NCBI RefSeq assembly: GCF_000758665.1
Contig: NZ_CP009285.1
Location: 7,502,001 to 7,566,000, forward strand
Source: Paenibacillus borealis
Lineage (GTDB): Bacteria; Bacillota; Bacilli; Paenibacillales; Paenibacillaceae
DNA length: 64,000 nucleotides
Direction: 5' to 3'
Shown: piece by piece, positions 45,052 through 54,087 of the stretch
Position numbering within the stretch: the first letter of the stretch is position 1
Layout of the letters: every line of letters begins with the position of its first letter
Translations under genes and position numbers: made by a program
Notes under the pieces: model-generated
What the model was told of the DNA's origin: nothing
Database searches by the model: none
The model's input: the letters and a program-made list of their open reading frames with translations, nothing else

Positions 45052-45080
45052 TTTATATCGTTTAGCGGCTGTGCTATTAT
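45052..45080 (+). promoter_or_regulatory. Predicted promoter of the esterase gene
   Basis: TTTATA (45052-45057), 17-bp spacer ending in TGC, TATTAT (45075-45080), an extended -10. It leaves a short leader to the ATG at 45104. Confidence 0.5.
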
Positions 45081-45103
45081 TTGGGCTGAAAGGGGATATG
45101 CGA

Positions 45104-45907
45104 ATGGCTTTAATCGAATGCAAGTTTTATTCGGAAGTGCTGGGGCTGAACACCTCGATGACCGTGATTCTGCCGCAGCAGACCACTACACAGATCGGAA
45201 TGAGCAACGTGTCACGGGGGAATCTTCACCCTACGCTATACTTGCTGCACGGCTTATCCGATGATGATTCGATCTGGCTGCGCCGGACCTCGATAGAGCG
45301 ATATGTCGCGCAGATGGGCATTGCCGTTGTTATGCCTCAGGTCCACCGCAGCTTCTACACCGACATGGCGGCGGGCGGACAGTATTGGACATTTATCAGT
45401 GAGGAGCTGCCGGCGCTGGCCCGTTCGTTCTTCCCGTTGTCAGCGAAACGCGAGGATAACTTCGTAGCGGGGCTGTCGATGGGCGGTTATGGAGCGATAA
45501 AGCTGGGGCTGCGCAAGCCTGAAGATTGGGCCGCTGCCGCAAGTCTGTCCGGCGCCCTGGATATGGCACATAATTTCTTGAACGGGGAAGAACCTTCGCA
45601 GAAGACTAAAGAATATGTGCAGATTTTTGGAGACAAGGACATTGCAGGTACGCCCGAAGACCTGCTGTGGCTGCTGAAGGAAGTGAACCGCTCCAAAGGG
45701 CCGAAGCCCCTTCTCTACCAATGCTGCGGCACCGAGGATTTCCTCTATGAGGACAATCAGACGTTCCGTAAGGCCTGCTCCAAGACCAAGCTGTCATTGA
45801 CCTATGAGGAAGGGCCGGGCGAGCATGAATGGGGATATTGGGACACCAAAATCCGTGATGTACTGAACTGGCTGCCACTGGGCAAAGTAAAGTCCGCTGA
45901 CTTGTAA
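45104..45907 (+). CDS. Alpha/beta-hydrolase esterase, EstA/FrmB-like
   Basis: 267 residues of the putative-esterase family that includes lactococcal tributyrin esterase and S-formylglutathione hydrolases. The N-terminus [19 protein letters not shown] is typical. The nucleophile is in GLSMGGYGA, the acid probably in [10 protein letters not shown], and the histidine in [26 protein letters not shown] contains the oxyanion-hole HG. The ATG at 45104 was chosen because AAAGGGGA lies seven bases upstream; the open frame extends to 44912 but that part lies in the promoter region. Natural substrate unknown. Confidence 0.88.
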   Translation: MALIECKFYSEVLGLNTSMTVILPQQTTTQIGMSNVSRGNLHPTLYLLHGLSDDDSIWLRRTSIERYVAQMGIAVVMPQVHRSFYTDMAAGGQYWTFISEELPALARSFFPLSAKREDNFVAGLSMGGYGAIKLGLRKPEDWAAAASLSGALDMAHNFLNGEEPSQKTKEYVQIFGDKDIAGTPEDLLWLLKEVNRSKGPKPLLYQCCGTEDFLYEDNQTFRKACSKTKLSLTYEEGPGEHEWGYWDTKIRDVLNWLPLGKVKSADL

Positions 45908-45952
45908 GCGGGTACCCGCCACGTATGTGAATAATACTTATTCATTCCTGCC

Positions 45953-46005
45953 AAAAAAGACTGTCCTCCCGCATCCTATCGATGCGGTAGAGGACAGTCT
46001 TTTTG
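45953..46005. terminator. Bidirectional terminator after the esterase and argH
   Basis: AAAAAAGACTGTCCTC and GAGGACAGTCTTTTT arms with an inner CGCATC/GATGCG stem. T-runs on both sides. Confidence 0.9.
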
Positions 46006-46107
46006 AAAAGATAAGAATTTATATGCTTTGCACAATAAATGATCCTTATCTTTCTCGCTGAAACGATACCGTCCTTATTAAAGGATGGCAAAGCCGTTTC
46101 CACTTGT
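46006..46107 (-). repeat. Two-hairpin intergenic repeat (family 2), full copy
   Basis: Read on the minus strand: AAGTGGAAACGGC, inner stem CCATCC/GGACGG, CGTTTCAGCGAG, AAAGATAAGGAT, a loop with GCATATA, CTTATCTTTT. It aligns end to end with 21070-21168. It lies in the 3' untranslated region of argH, just before the shared terminator. Confidence 0.8.
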
Positions 46108-46142
46108 ATGTTCAGCTATATCTGCTGCCAGCTTAGCTGCTC

Positions 46143-47558
46143 TTATTGAGCAGCATTACCATGCTGCTCAACCCATTCATTAGCCGCCAGCAGAGCTGCC
46201 TCGGCCCGTTCAATGGCTGCCTGCACCTGAACAGTAGCTGTGCCGCCGTATACGTTACGGGCGTTCACAACAGCCTCCGGCTGCAGTACAGCGTAGATCT
46301 GATCATCGAACAGCGGCGAGAACTGCTTGAATTCCTCCAGGGTCAGATCCAGCAGGAATTTGCCTTCGTTAATGCAGTACAATACGGTCTTGCCAATAAC
46401 TTCATGCGCCTGACGGAAAGGCAGGCCCTTGCCCACCAGGAAGTCAGCGATATCAGTAGCATTGGAGAAGTCGGTGTTGACGGCTTCGCGCATCCGCGTC
46501 TTGTTCACCTTCATCGTGGAGATCATCGGCGCGAACAGCTGCAGCGCTCCTGTCAGCGTGGCTACCGTATCGAACATGCCTTCCTTGTCTTCCTGCATAT
46601 CCTTGTTATAGGCCAGCGGCAGCGATTTGAGCACGGTCAGCAGCCCGATCAGGTTGCCGTAGACACGGCCTGTCTTGCCGCGTACAAGCTCCGGCACATC
46701 CGGGTTCTTCTTCTGCGGCATGATGCTGCTGCCGGTGCAGAAGGCATCGTCCAGCTCTACGAAGCTGAATTCCGTGCTGCTCCACAGCACCAGCTCTTCG
46801 CTGAGCCGGGACAGGTGAGTCATCACCAGCGCAGCATTGGCCAGGAACTCAACGATGAAGTCACGGTCGCTGACAGCGTCCAGGCTGTTCTCATAGACAC
46901 CGCCAAAGCCAAGCTGCTCGGCCACGAAGTGACGGTCAATCGGGAACGTAGTTCCCGCCAGTGCCCCAGCGCCCAGCGGCAGCACGTTGATCCGCTTGTA
47001 GCTGTCGGTCAGGCGCTCCGCATCACGGCGGAACATCGACACATAGGCCAGCAGATGATGGGCGAATAGAATCGGCTGAGCCCGCTGCAGATGCGTGTAG
47101 CCCGGCACAATGGTCTCTACATTGTCTTTGGCCTGCCCAATCAGCGCGTCCTGCAGCTCATGCAGGAGAGCCACCAGCTCCACCACGCGGTTACGCAAGT
47201 AGAGATGCATGTCCGTCGCTACCTGATCGTTACGGCTGCGGCCGGTGTGCAGCTTGCCGCCGACCGGGCCGATCTCCTCGATCAGATTCTTTTCAATATT
47301 CATATGAATATCTTCATCGGCTACGGAGAACACAATTTCACCCGCGCGCACTTTATCCAGTACCTTGTTTAATCCGTTCTTGATCGTATCTACATCTTCC
47401 TGCGGCAGAATCCCGCATTTGCCCAGCATCGTGACATGCGCCAGACTGCCCTGCACATCCTCTTCTGCAAGTGCCTTGTCGAATCCGATGGAAGCCGTAT
47501 ACTCCTCCACCAGCTTGTTCGTTCCTTTGGTAAAACGTCCGCCCCACAGCTTACTCAC
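46143..47558 (-). CDS. argH: Argininosuccinate lyase
   Basis: 471 residues; last step of arginine synthesis, splitting argininosuccinate into arginine and fumarate. The signature [12 protein letters not shown] of the fumarase/aspartase superfamily is intact, as are the N-terminal [20 protein letters not shown] and [13 protein letters not shown]. Last gene of the arg operon, 138 bp after argG; the gap holds a long hairpin. GAGGAAACAAC precedes the start. Confidence 0.97.
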   Translation of the reverse strand: MSKLWGGRFTKGTNKLVEEYTASIGFDKALAEEDVQGSLAHVTMLGKCGILPQEDVDTIKNGLNKVLDKVRAGEIVFSVADEDIHMNIEKNLIEEIGPVGGKLHTGRSRNDQVATDMHLYLRNRVVELVALLHELQDALIGQAKDNVETIVPGYTHLQRAQPILFAHHLLAYVSMFRRDAERLTDSYKRINVLPLGAGALAGTTFPIDRHFVAEQLGFGGVYENSLDAVSDRDFIVEFLANAALVMTHLSRLSEELVLWSSTEFSFVELDDAFCTGSSIMPQKKNPDVPELVRGKTGRVYGNLIGLLTVLKSLPLAYNKDMQEDKEGMFDTVATLTGALQLFAPMISTMKVNKTRMREAVNTDFSNATDIADFLVGKGLPFRQAHEVIGKTVLYCINEGKFLLDLTLEEFKQFSPLFDDQIYAVLQPEAVVNARNVYGGTATVQVQAAIERAEAALLAANEWVEQHGNAAQ

Positions 47559-47584
47559 CTGTTGTTTCCTCCTCGGTTGACGTT

Positions 47585-47626
47585 AGAAGGGCCGCCCCTG
47601 TCCGGATGGGAGGAACGGCCTTCTTC
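47585..47626 (-). other. Hairpin between argG and argH
   Basis: AGAAGGGCCG and CGGCCTTCTTCT pair across a GC-rich loop with CCTGTCCGGATGGGAGG. No T-run follows on the minus strand, so it is more likely an mRNA processing or stability hairpin than a terminator. Confidence 0.45.
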
Positions 47627-47696
47627 TGTCCGCTTATATTGTGTGATGCTGTATAAATTCTTATATTTTGAAAAACCGCTAAGCGGCTATATGCTG

Positions 47697-48932
47697 CTAC
47701 TTGTTGGACTCTGCTACACCGGCCGATACCTTCAGACGCAGAGCGTTCAGACGGATGAAGCCAGTTGCATCTCCCTGGTCATATGCCTGTGTAGGATCTG
47801 CTTCCATCGTAGCGATATCCGGGTTGTACAGGCTGACCGGACTCTTCACACCGGCTCCGATGATGTTGCCCTTGTACAGCTTGACGCGTACAGTACCGGT
47901 TACGTTCTTCTGGCTTTCCTTTACCAGAGCCTGGAGTGCAAGACGTTCAGGAGCAAACCAGAAGCCGTTGTACACTAGTGTGCTGTAACGGGTGATCAGA
48001 CTGTCGCGCAGATTCATCACTTCACGGTCCATGGTGATCGACTCCATTTTGCGGTGAGCGGTGAACAGGATCGTTCCGCCCGGTGTTTCGTACACGCCGC
48101 GGCTCTTCATGCCGACGAAACGGTTCTCCACCATATCAACGCGTCCAATGCCATGCTTGCCGCCGAGCTCATTCAGCTTCTCCATGACTTGCAGCGGGGA
48201 TAAAGGTTCGCCGTTCAGCGCTACACAGTCGCCCTTCAGGAAGTCCAGCTCCAGATATTCGGCTTCGTCCGGCGCATCTTCCGGTGCATTCGACAGCAGG
48301 AACATTTCTTTGTTCTCCGGTGCGCTTGGATCAAACCAAGGATCTTCCAGCACGCCGCTCTCATAGCTGATATGTAGCAGGTTACGGTCCATCGAGTACG
48401 GCTTCGCTGCTGATGCTTGTACCGGAATGCCGTTGGCTTCAGCGTAAGCGATCATTTCCGCACGTCCCGGGAACTGGTTGCGGAACTCTTCCAGACGCCA
48501 AGGTGCAATTACTTTGATGCTTGGGGACAAGGCTGCGGCGTTCAGTTCGAAGCGCACCTGGTCATTCCCTTTGCCGGTTGCCCCGTGAGCAATAGCAGTT
48601 GCGCCTTCGGCGATGGCGATATCCACCATACGCTTAGCGATCAGCGGACGGGCGATACTTGTGCCCAGCAGATATTGACCTTCGTAGAGTGCGCCCGACT
48701 GGAACATCGGGTAGATGAAGTCACTGGCGAATTCGTCGCGCAGATCATCGATGTAGACTTTGGAGGCGCCGGTCGCCAGCGCTTTTTCCTCCAGGCCGTC
48801 CAGCTCTTCCTTCTGGCCGATATCGGCTGTAAAAGCAATAATCTCCGCGTCATAGGTTTCTTTCAGCCATTTCAGAATGACTGAGGTATCCAGTCCGCCG
48901 GAATAGGCGAGTACAATTTTTTCTTTTGCCAT
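47697..48932 (-). CDS. argG: Argininosuccinate synthase
   Basis: 411 residues; joins citrulline and aspartate with ATP. The P-loop-like [10 protein letters not shown] begins at residue 8, and [13 protein letters not shown] and [13 protein letters not shown] are intact. The ATG at 48932 was chosen because AGGAAG precedes it and the family start is [13 protein letters not shown]. The open frame continues to 49088, but those 52 codons run into repeat copy B and are not expected to be coding. The 344-bp gap to argF holds that repeat. Confidence 0.97.
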   Translation of the reverse strand: MAKEKIVLAYSGGLDTSVILKWLKETYDAEIIAFTADIGQKEELDGLEEKALATGASKVYIDDLRDEFASDFIYPMFQSGALYEGQYLLGTSIARPLIAKRMVDIAIAEGATAIAHGATGKGNDQVRFELNAAALSPSIKVIAPWRLEEFRNQFPGRAEMIAYAEANGIPVQASAAKPYSMDRNLLHISYESGVLEDPWFDPSAPENKEMFLLSNAPEDAPDEAEYLELDFLKGDCVALNGEPLSPLQVMEKLNELGGKHGIGRVDMVENRFVGMKSRGVYETPGGTILFTAHRKMESITMDREVMNLRDSLITRYSTLVYNGFWFAPERLALQALVKESQKNVTGTVRVKLYKGNIIGAGVKSPVSLYNPDIATMEADPTQAYDQGDATGFIRLNALRLKVSAGVAESNK

Positions 48933-48965
48933 GGGGGTGCAACTTCCTTTCAGTATGGGGGGTGT

Positions 48966-49190
48966 TATAAGATTAACTTCGAAACATTGCTTATAGATAT
49001 CCGGTGCCCGGACGCAGCTGCGTGAATGTTTGGACTTCCGGCCGCTGTTGTCTCCAGATATCTTTGAATATACCGCTGTTGCGGACAATATCCGGAGACA
49101 AAGGCGGACGCTGACGCTCCTACAGTTCCAAACTTCACTTCGCTGCTACGCACCGGAAATCTAACGCTCTGTACTTAAGTTCATCTTATA
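48966..49190 (+). repeat. Structured intergenic repeat, family 1, copy B
   Basis: Terminal inverted repeats TATAAGATTAACTT (48966-48979) and AAGTTCATCTTATA (49177-49190) match at 13 of 14 positions. Inside, outer stem TCCGGTGC/GCACCGGA and GTGAATGTTTGGA/TCCAAACTTCAC; conserved blocks CTTCCGGCCGCTGTT and AAAGGCGGACGCTGACGCTCC; inner stem GTCTCCAGATAT/ATATCCGGAGAC with CCGC-TGTT-GCGG at the tip. It fills most of the gap between argF and argG. After it (49191-49276) AAACAGGG-TTAC-CCCTGTTT forms a further hairpin without a T-run. Confidence 0.8.
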
Positions 49191-49276
49191 TTTGGGTTTG
49201 TATATAAGATAAGATCCAAACAGGGTTACCCCTGTTTCTCTCTAAAATGTACTCTAAACCATTGCCGGGGCATAAG

Positions 49277-50245
49277 TTAGCCCATCAAAGCAGCCATAAG
49301 CGCCTTCTGCGCATGCAGGCGGTTCTCCGCCTGATCGAAGATAACGGAGTTCGGACCGTCGATGACGCCCGTACTGACCTCTTCCTCACGGTGGGCCGGC
49401 AGGCAGTGCAGGAACAGGTAATCGCTCTTAGCGCCCTTCACGAGTTCCTCATTGACCTGATAATCCTTGAACGCCGCTTCACGCGCCAGCTGTTCAGCCT
49501 CGAAGCCCATGCTCGCCCATACATCCGTATAGATCACATCAGCGTCCTGTACCGCTTCCTGCGGGCTGCGGGTAACGGTGATGACCGAACCTGTCTCCTT
49601 AGCGATCTCGCGCGCCTCGGCCACTACAGCCGCGTCTGGCTCATATCCTTCCGGTCCGGCGATTGAGACATGCACGCCCAGCTTGGCACCACCGATCAGC
49701 AGGGAATGCGCCATGTTGTTGCCGTCGCCGATATAGGCCAGCTTCAAGCCCTTCAGCTTGCCCTTGTGCTCGTACACGGTCTGGTAATCCGCCAGAACCT
49801 GGCAGGGATGCGCCAGATCGCTCAGGCCGTTGATAACCGGAACGGATGCATACCGGGCCAATTCTTCCACTTTATCATGGCCGAAGGTACGGATCATGAT
49901 ACCGTCCAGATAACGCGACATCACCTGCGCCGTATCACCAACCGTCTCACCGCGGCCGAGCTGGATGTCATTCTTGCTGAGGAACAGCGCATGGCCGCCC
50001 AGCTGATACATACCCACTTCAAACGATACGCGTGTACGGGTTGAGGATTTCTCAAAAATAAGCCCGATTGTCTTGCCCAGCAGCGGCTGGTAGACTTCGC
50101 CGTTCTTAGCTTTGCGCTTCAGCTCTATCGCCAAATCAATCAAATACGTGATTTCCTCCGGGCTGTAATCATTCAGCTCCAGAAGATCACGTCCCTTGAG
50201 CTGTGCGGCGATAGCCTCTGTAACGCCCGTTGTTCCCTGACTCAT
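49277..50245 (-). CDS. argF: Ornithine carbamoyltransferase
   Basis: 322 residues; makes citrulline from ornithine and carbamoyl phosphate. Carbamoyl-phosphate motif FEKSSTRTRVSFE (near 64), HPCQ as HPCQVLADYQT, and the ornithine/loop motif FLHCLPAHREEEV are intact. The start overlaps the end of argD by four bases. The family 1 repeat copy B follows the gene. Confidence 0.96.
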   Translation of the reverse strand: MSQGTTGVTEAIAAQLKGRDLLELNDYSPEEITYLIDLAIELKRKAKNGEVYQPLLGKTIGLIFEKSSTRTRVSFEVGMYQLGGHALFLSKNDIQLGRGETVGDTAQVMSRYLDGIMIRTFGHDKVEELARYASVPVINGLSDLAHPCQVLADYQTVYEHKGKLKGLKLAYIGDGNNMAHSLLIGGAKLGVHVSIAGPEGYEPDAAVVAEAREIAKETGSVITVTRSPQEAVQDADVIYTDVWASMGFEAEQLAREAAFKDYQVNEELVKGAKSDYLFLHCLPAHREEEVSTGVIDGPNSVIFDQAENRLHAQKALMAALMG

Positions 50246-51534
50246 GAATCTGCCTCCCCGTTTCCTTTGTTAGCATAAGTATGAATTAGTTCTGAAAGGA
50301 TGTCCACCGCCTGGTCGATCTCCTCATGGGTTACGTATAAATTAGGCAGCAGGCGAACGACATTCGGTCCGGCCTGGACGAACAGCAGTCCGCGTTTCTG
50401 TCCGGCCAGCACGATTTCAGCCACTGGTTCTGCACATTCGATTCCGATCAGCAGGCCTTTGCCGCGGATGTCCTTCACGAACGAAGTGTCCGCCAGCTTC
50501 TCTCTGAGCAAGCCGGTCAGATAATCGCCCATCTCAGCAGCCCGCTGCGCCAGCCCGTCTTCCAGCATCGTCTCAATCGTAGCTTCCATAACCGCTGCTG
50601 CCAGCGGGGTGCCGCCGAAGGTAGTCGCATGGCTGCCCGGGCTGAAGGCCTCACGCAGGTAGCCTTTGCCCAGCATGACACCGGCAGGGAACCCGCTGGC
50701 TATGCCTTTGGCCAAGGTGAAGATATCCGGCTCAATGCCGTAATGCTGATGCGCGAACAGCTTGCCGGTACGGCCCATGCCGGTCTGCACTTCGTCTACG
50801 ATCAGCAGCAGTCCATGTTCTTCGCATAGCGCGACCACAGCATCCAGGAATTCCTGTTGTACTTCAATTACACCGCCCTCAGCCAGAACCATCTCCAGCA
50901 TGATTGCTGCCGTATGCTCAGTAATTGCCGCTTTCAGCGCCTCCAGATCATGCAGAGGCACAGTCTTAAAGCCTGCCGGAAGCGGCAGGAAGCCTTCTTT
51001 TACCTTCGCCTGACCCGTAGCTGTCAGTGTAGCCAGTGTGCGGCCGTGGAAGGACTGCTCGAACGTGATCACTTCATAGCGGTCCGCACCTTTTACCTTC
51101 TGGTGATACCGGCGCGCTAGCTTAATCGCTGCTTCATTCGCTTCTGCTCCGCTATTGCAGAAGAACACCTGATCCGCACAGCTGTTGTCTGTAAGCAGCG
51201 CAGCAACCCGGTCCTGGCCCGGAATGTGGAACAGGTTCGAGACATGCCACAGCGTATCAATCTGCGCCTTCAGCTTCGCGCCTACCTTCTCCGGGGCATG
51301 GCCTAGGCTGGTTACAGCGAGTCCGCACATGAAATCCAGGTATTTGTTCCCCTGATCATCCCACACCCAGCTTCCCTTACCCTTAACCAGACTAATATCA
51401 TATCTGGCGTATGACGGGAATACCGCACTCAGCTTGGCAGGAGCAGCAGCGGCCCCCTGTTCCTTCGTTTCCACAGAACGTTCCTGCGGCGCCCCCGTCA
51501 AAGAATCCTTATCTGCCTGTGTAAGCTCACTCAT
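50242..51534 (-). CDS. argD: Acetylornithine aminotransferase
   Basis: 430 residues; PLP enzyme converting N-acetylglutamate semialdehyde to N-acetylornithine. PLP motifs: FFCNSGAEANEAAIKLARRY, DEVQTGMGRTGKLFA and the Lys in TLAKGIASGFPAG. An N-terminal extension of about 38 residues rich in Gln, Glu and Ala precedes the catalytic core (FPSYARYDISLVKGKGSWVW), longer than usual. A later start would also be possible, but GAGAGTGACTGAGA before the ATG is a weak site in either case. Overlaps argF. Confidence 0.95.
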   Translation of the reverse strand: MSELTQADKDSLTGAPQERSVETKEQGAAAAPAKLSAVFPSYARYDISLVKGKGSWVWDDQGNKYLDFMCGLAVTSLGHAPEKVGAKLKAQIDTLWHVSNLFHIPGQDRVAALLTDNSCADQVFFCNSGAEANEAAIKLARRYHQKVKGADRYEVITFEQSFHGRTLATLTATGQAKVKEGFLPLPAGFKTVPLHDLEALKAAITEHTAAIMLEMVLAEGGVIEVQQEFLDAVVALCEEHGLLLIVDEVQTGMGRTGKLFAHQHYGIEPDIFTLAKGIASGFPAGVMLGKGYLREAFSPGSHATTFGGTPLAAAVMEATIETMLEDGLAQRAAEMGDYLTGLLREKLADTSFVKDIRGKGLLIGIECAEPVAEIVLAGQKRGLLFVQAGPNVVRLLPNLYVTHEEIDQAVDILSELIHTYANKGNGEADS

Positions 51535-51708
51535 TCTCAGTCACTCTCCCACCATGCTGCTGCCGGATTACCGTCAGCGCTTCTAATTTACTCTCCACTA
51601 TACCTGGTACCGCCACATCCGCCATGCGCCATTCATACCGTACTTACAAAAGCAACTGCAATGTAACTGAAATCAAGATACTAACATCCTTATATGACTC
51701 TATAAATT

Positions 51709-52524
51709 TTATCGGACAATCCGCGTCCCCAGCTCTTCGCCCTGCAGCACCCGGCTGAGCACATTCGGCTCTTTGCCGTCTACAATGACAACCTCAGACA
51801 CATCACCCTGGATGCAGTCCATCGCAGCGCGCACTTTAGGAATCATCCCGCCGTAAATTTCACCGTCCGCAATCAGTTCCTCAATCTGCGCCACCGTCAC
51901 GGACGGAAGCACAACCTTCTCTCCATCCAGCACACGCATAATTCCCGGCACATCCGTAACCACGATCATTGTAGGCGACCCCACAAAAGAGGCCACCGCT
52001 CCGGCAGCTGTGTCCGCATTAATGTTGTAACGCTGGCCGCCGCCATCCACACCGATAGGTGCGATTACCGGGATGTAACCCATCGCGAGGATACCCGTCA
52101 CAATCTCCGCTCTGACCTCGGTTACTTCTCCCACCATGCCCAGCACATCACTGTTCGCAACAGGCCGCACCATAATCAGGTTGCCGTCAACGCCGGATAA
52201 TCCGAGCGCCTGCCCACCGGTGGCTTGAATGCGGCGGACAATCGTTTTGTTGATGCTCCCGGACAGCGTCATCTCTACCACATCAAGCACTTCTTCAGTA
52301 GTCACCCGCAGGCCGTCCACGAAGCTGCTCTCAATCCCCAGCTTCTCCAGATTCCCCGAAATCGCCGGTCCGCCGCCATGAACAATAACAGGCTGAACCC
52401 CGCTTCGCTGCAGCTCCCGCAAATCCTCAAAGAACGAATCCGGCAGCGCAGCCAGCGTACTTCCCCCGCATTTCATCACGAACATATTACTGCCCGGCTG
52501 CTTCTCGATAGGTTCAAACGTCAT
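51709..52524 (-). CDS. argB: Acetylglutamate kinase
   Basis: 271 residues; phosphorylates N-acetylglutamate. VMKCGGSTLA (phosphate binding), VIVHGGGPAISGNLEKLGI, and VTDVPGIMRV with IPKVRAAMDCIQGDVSEV at the C-terminus are typical. It lacks the long N-terminal helix of arginine-inhibited hexameric enzymes. GGGAGGTAAC precedes the start. A 174-bp gap with no recognised feature separates it from argD, and repeat copy C lies between it and argJ. Confidence 0.95.
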   Translation of the reverse strand: MTFEPIEKQPGSNMFVMKCGGSTLAALPDSFFEDLRELQRSGVQPVIVHGGGPAISGNLEKLGIESSFVDGLRVTTEEVLDVVEMTLSGSINKTIVRRIQATGGQALGLSGVDGNLIMVRPVANSDVLGMVGEVTEVRAEIVTGILAMGYIPVIAPIGVDGGGQRYNINADTAAGAVASFVGSPTMIVVTDVPGIMRVLDGEKVVLPSVTVAQIEELIADGEIYGGMIPKVRAAMDCIQGDVSEVVIVDGKEPNVLSRVLQGEELGTRIVR

Positions 52525-52542
52525 TCCTCAGTTACCTCCCTA

Positions 52543-52799
52543 TATAAGCTGAACTTAAGATACTAACTTAAAGCTCAGTCGTCACTACGGTGAATATTTG
52601 GACTTCCGGCCGCTGTTGTCCCCAGATTTCTTGATTAATTGATACCACTATGGGCGGTGGAAATCCGGTGACTTGCTAATGCTTCCGAAGCGAGCTTTCC
52701 TGCGGAAAGCTTTTAGGCGGTCGCTAACGCTCCTACAGTTCCAAAATCCCCCTCCGATCCTTCTCGCTTTTTGTTGGTTTCACTTTTATTCCGCTTATA
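52543..52799 (+). repeat. Structured intergenic repeat, family 1, copy C
   Basis: Fills the 308-bp gap between argJ and argB. Ends: TATAAGCTGAACTT (52543-52556) and TTATTCCGCTTATA (52786-52799), an imperfect terminal inverted repeat like that of copy B. Conserved blocks TTTGGACTTCCGGCCGCTGTT and TAGGCGGTCGCTAACGCTCC...TTCCAAAA. Inner stem GTCCCCAGATTTC/GAAATCCGGTGAC. A further hairpin GCTTTCC-TGC-GGAAAGC is inserted on the right side, which the other copies lack. Confidence 0.78.
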
Positions 52800-52832
52800 T
52801 ATAAGATTGTGCTCGCCGCCAATCAGCGCGAA

Positions 52833-54065
52833 TCACGTACGGTAAGCAGCATTAATGCGCACATAATCGTAAGTGAGATCGCAGCCCCAGGCAGTAGCAC
52901 TTCCGCTTCCGTCTGACAAGGTTACGGTGATCAGCACGGTATCACTTTTTTGCAAATAATGCAGCGCCTTCTCTTCGTCAAAAGCCACCGGACGCGACGA
53001 ACGCAGCACCTCTATATCTCCCAGCTTAATGTCTACCTGCTCCGGCGATACCGGCACTCCTGCTCGGCCTACAGCGGCGATAATCCGTCCCCAGTTGGCA
53101 TCCGCCCCGAAGATCGCTGATTTCACCAGGCTTGATCCGACTACAGTCTTGGCAATCGCAGCAGCACCTTCATCATGCACTGCACCATTCACCTGCACTT
53201 CAATCAGCTTCGTTGCACCTTCCCCGTCTCGGGCAATCGCCATCGCCAGACTCCGGCACACATGCGTGAACGCTGCGGCAAAAGCCTCCCAATCCGGATG
53301 CAGACGCGTCAGCTTCTCATTCCCCGCCAGGCCGCTCGCCATAGTGACCAGCATATCATTCGTGCTAGTATCTCCATCCACTGTAATCATATTAAAAGTA
53401 GAGTTGGTCGCACTGCGCAGCAAGCTGAGCAGATCCTCGGCATCAATGACAGCATCTGTTGTCATGAAACCCAGCATCGTCGCCATATTGGGGTGAATCA
53501 TCCCCGAACCCTTGGCCGCACCGGCAATCACTACCTCAGCACCGCCAACGGTCAGCTTAACGCAGCTTTCTTTTTTGACCAGATCCGTTGTAAGAATTGC
53601 CTGGCTGAACTCCTCTGCACCGGCAGCGCCGCCATCCAGCTTCTCCGGCAGTCCGGCAATGCCGCTGCGCACACAGTCCATCTTCAGCAGCTCGCCGATT
53701 ACCCCGGTTGAGGCTACCGCAACATCCAGTTCGTTCACGCCCAAATAACGTGCAGCCGCAGCGCGCATCTCATACGCATCCGCTTCGCCCTGATCACCTG
53801 TGCAGGCATTGGCATTGCCGCTGTTCACAATTACCGCCTGCAGCGTCCCATTCGCCAGACTCTCCCGTGTCACCTTCAGCGGAGCCGCCTGAAACACATT
53901 CGTGGTAAATACCGCAGCAGCCGTCGCCGGAACCTCGCAGAGAATAGCTCCGAGGTCGTTGCGTTCGGTTTTTTTGAGCCCGCAGTGCAGCCCTCCTGAA
54001 ATGAAGCCCTTAGGTGTAGTAATGCTTCCGCCTTCCACGACGGTATATAATGAATTCTCGCTCAT
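52833..54065 (-). CDS. argJ: Bifunctional ornithine acetyltransferase / N-acetylglutamate synthase
   Basis: 410 residues; recycles the acetyl group from N-acetylornithine to glutamate. The self-cleavage site and nucleophile Thr lie in HPNMATMLGFMTTDA. Other landmarks: PKGFISGGLHCGLKK near the start, VIVNSGNANACTGDQG, and WGRIIAAVGRAGV. The ATG at 54065 gives the family length; the open frame to 54113 overlaps argC. No strong ribosome binding site, so translation may be coupled to argC 23 bp upstream. Confidence 0.95.
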   Translation of the reverse strand: MSENSLYTVVEGGSITTPKGFISGGLHCGLKKTERNDLGAILCEVPATAAAVFTTNVFQAAPLKVTRESLANGTLQAVIVNSGNANACTGDQGEADAYEMRAAAARYLGVNELDVAVASTGVIGELLKMDCVRSGIAGLPEKLDGGAAGAEEFSQAILTTDLVKKESCVKLTVGGAEVVIAGAAKGSGMIHPNMATMLGFMTTDAVIDAEDLLSLLRSATNSTFNMITVDGDTSTNDMLVTMASGLAGNEKLTRLHPDWEAFAAAFTHVCRSLAMAIARDGEGATKLIEVQVNGAVHDEGAAAIAKTVVGSSLVKSAIFGADANWGRIIAAVGRAGVPVSPEQVDIKLGDIEVLRSSRPVAFDEEKALHYLQKSDTVLITVTLSDGSGSATAWGCDLTYDYVRINAAYRT

Positions 54066-54087
54066 GTTATAGTTTGACCGCTGCACT

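Noticed and set aside
46146..47069. 307-codon plus-strand frame opposite argH
   Set aside because: Antisense shadow of argH; the coding signatures belong to the minus strand.
48933..49088. N-terminal extension of argG by 52 residues
   Set aside because: The extension falls mostly in repeat copy B, and the conserved family start with a ribosome binding site is at 48932.
48966..49190. Integron attC-like recombination site
   Set aside because: Paired variable stems are reminiscent, but no R'/R'' core sites, integrase gene or cassette arrangement are present.
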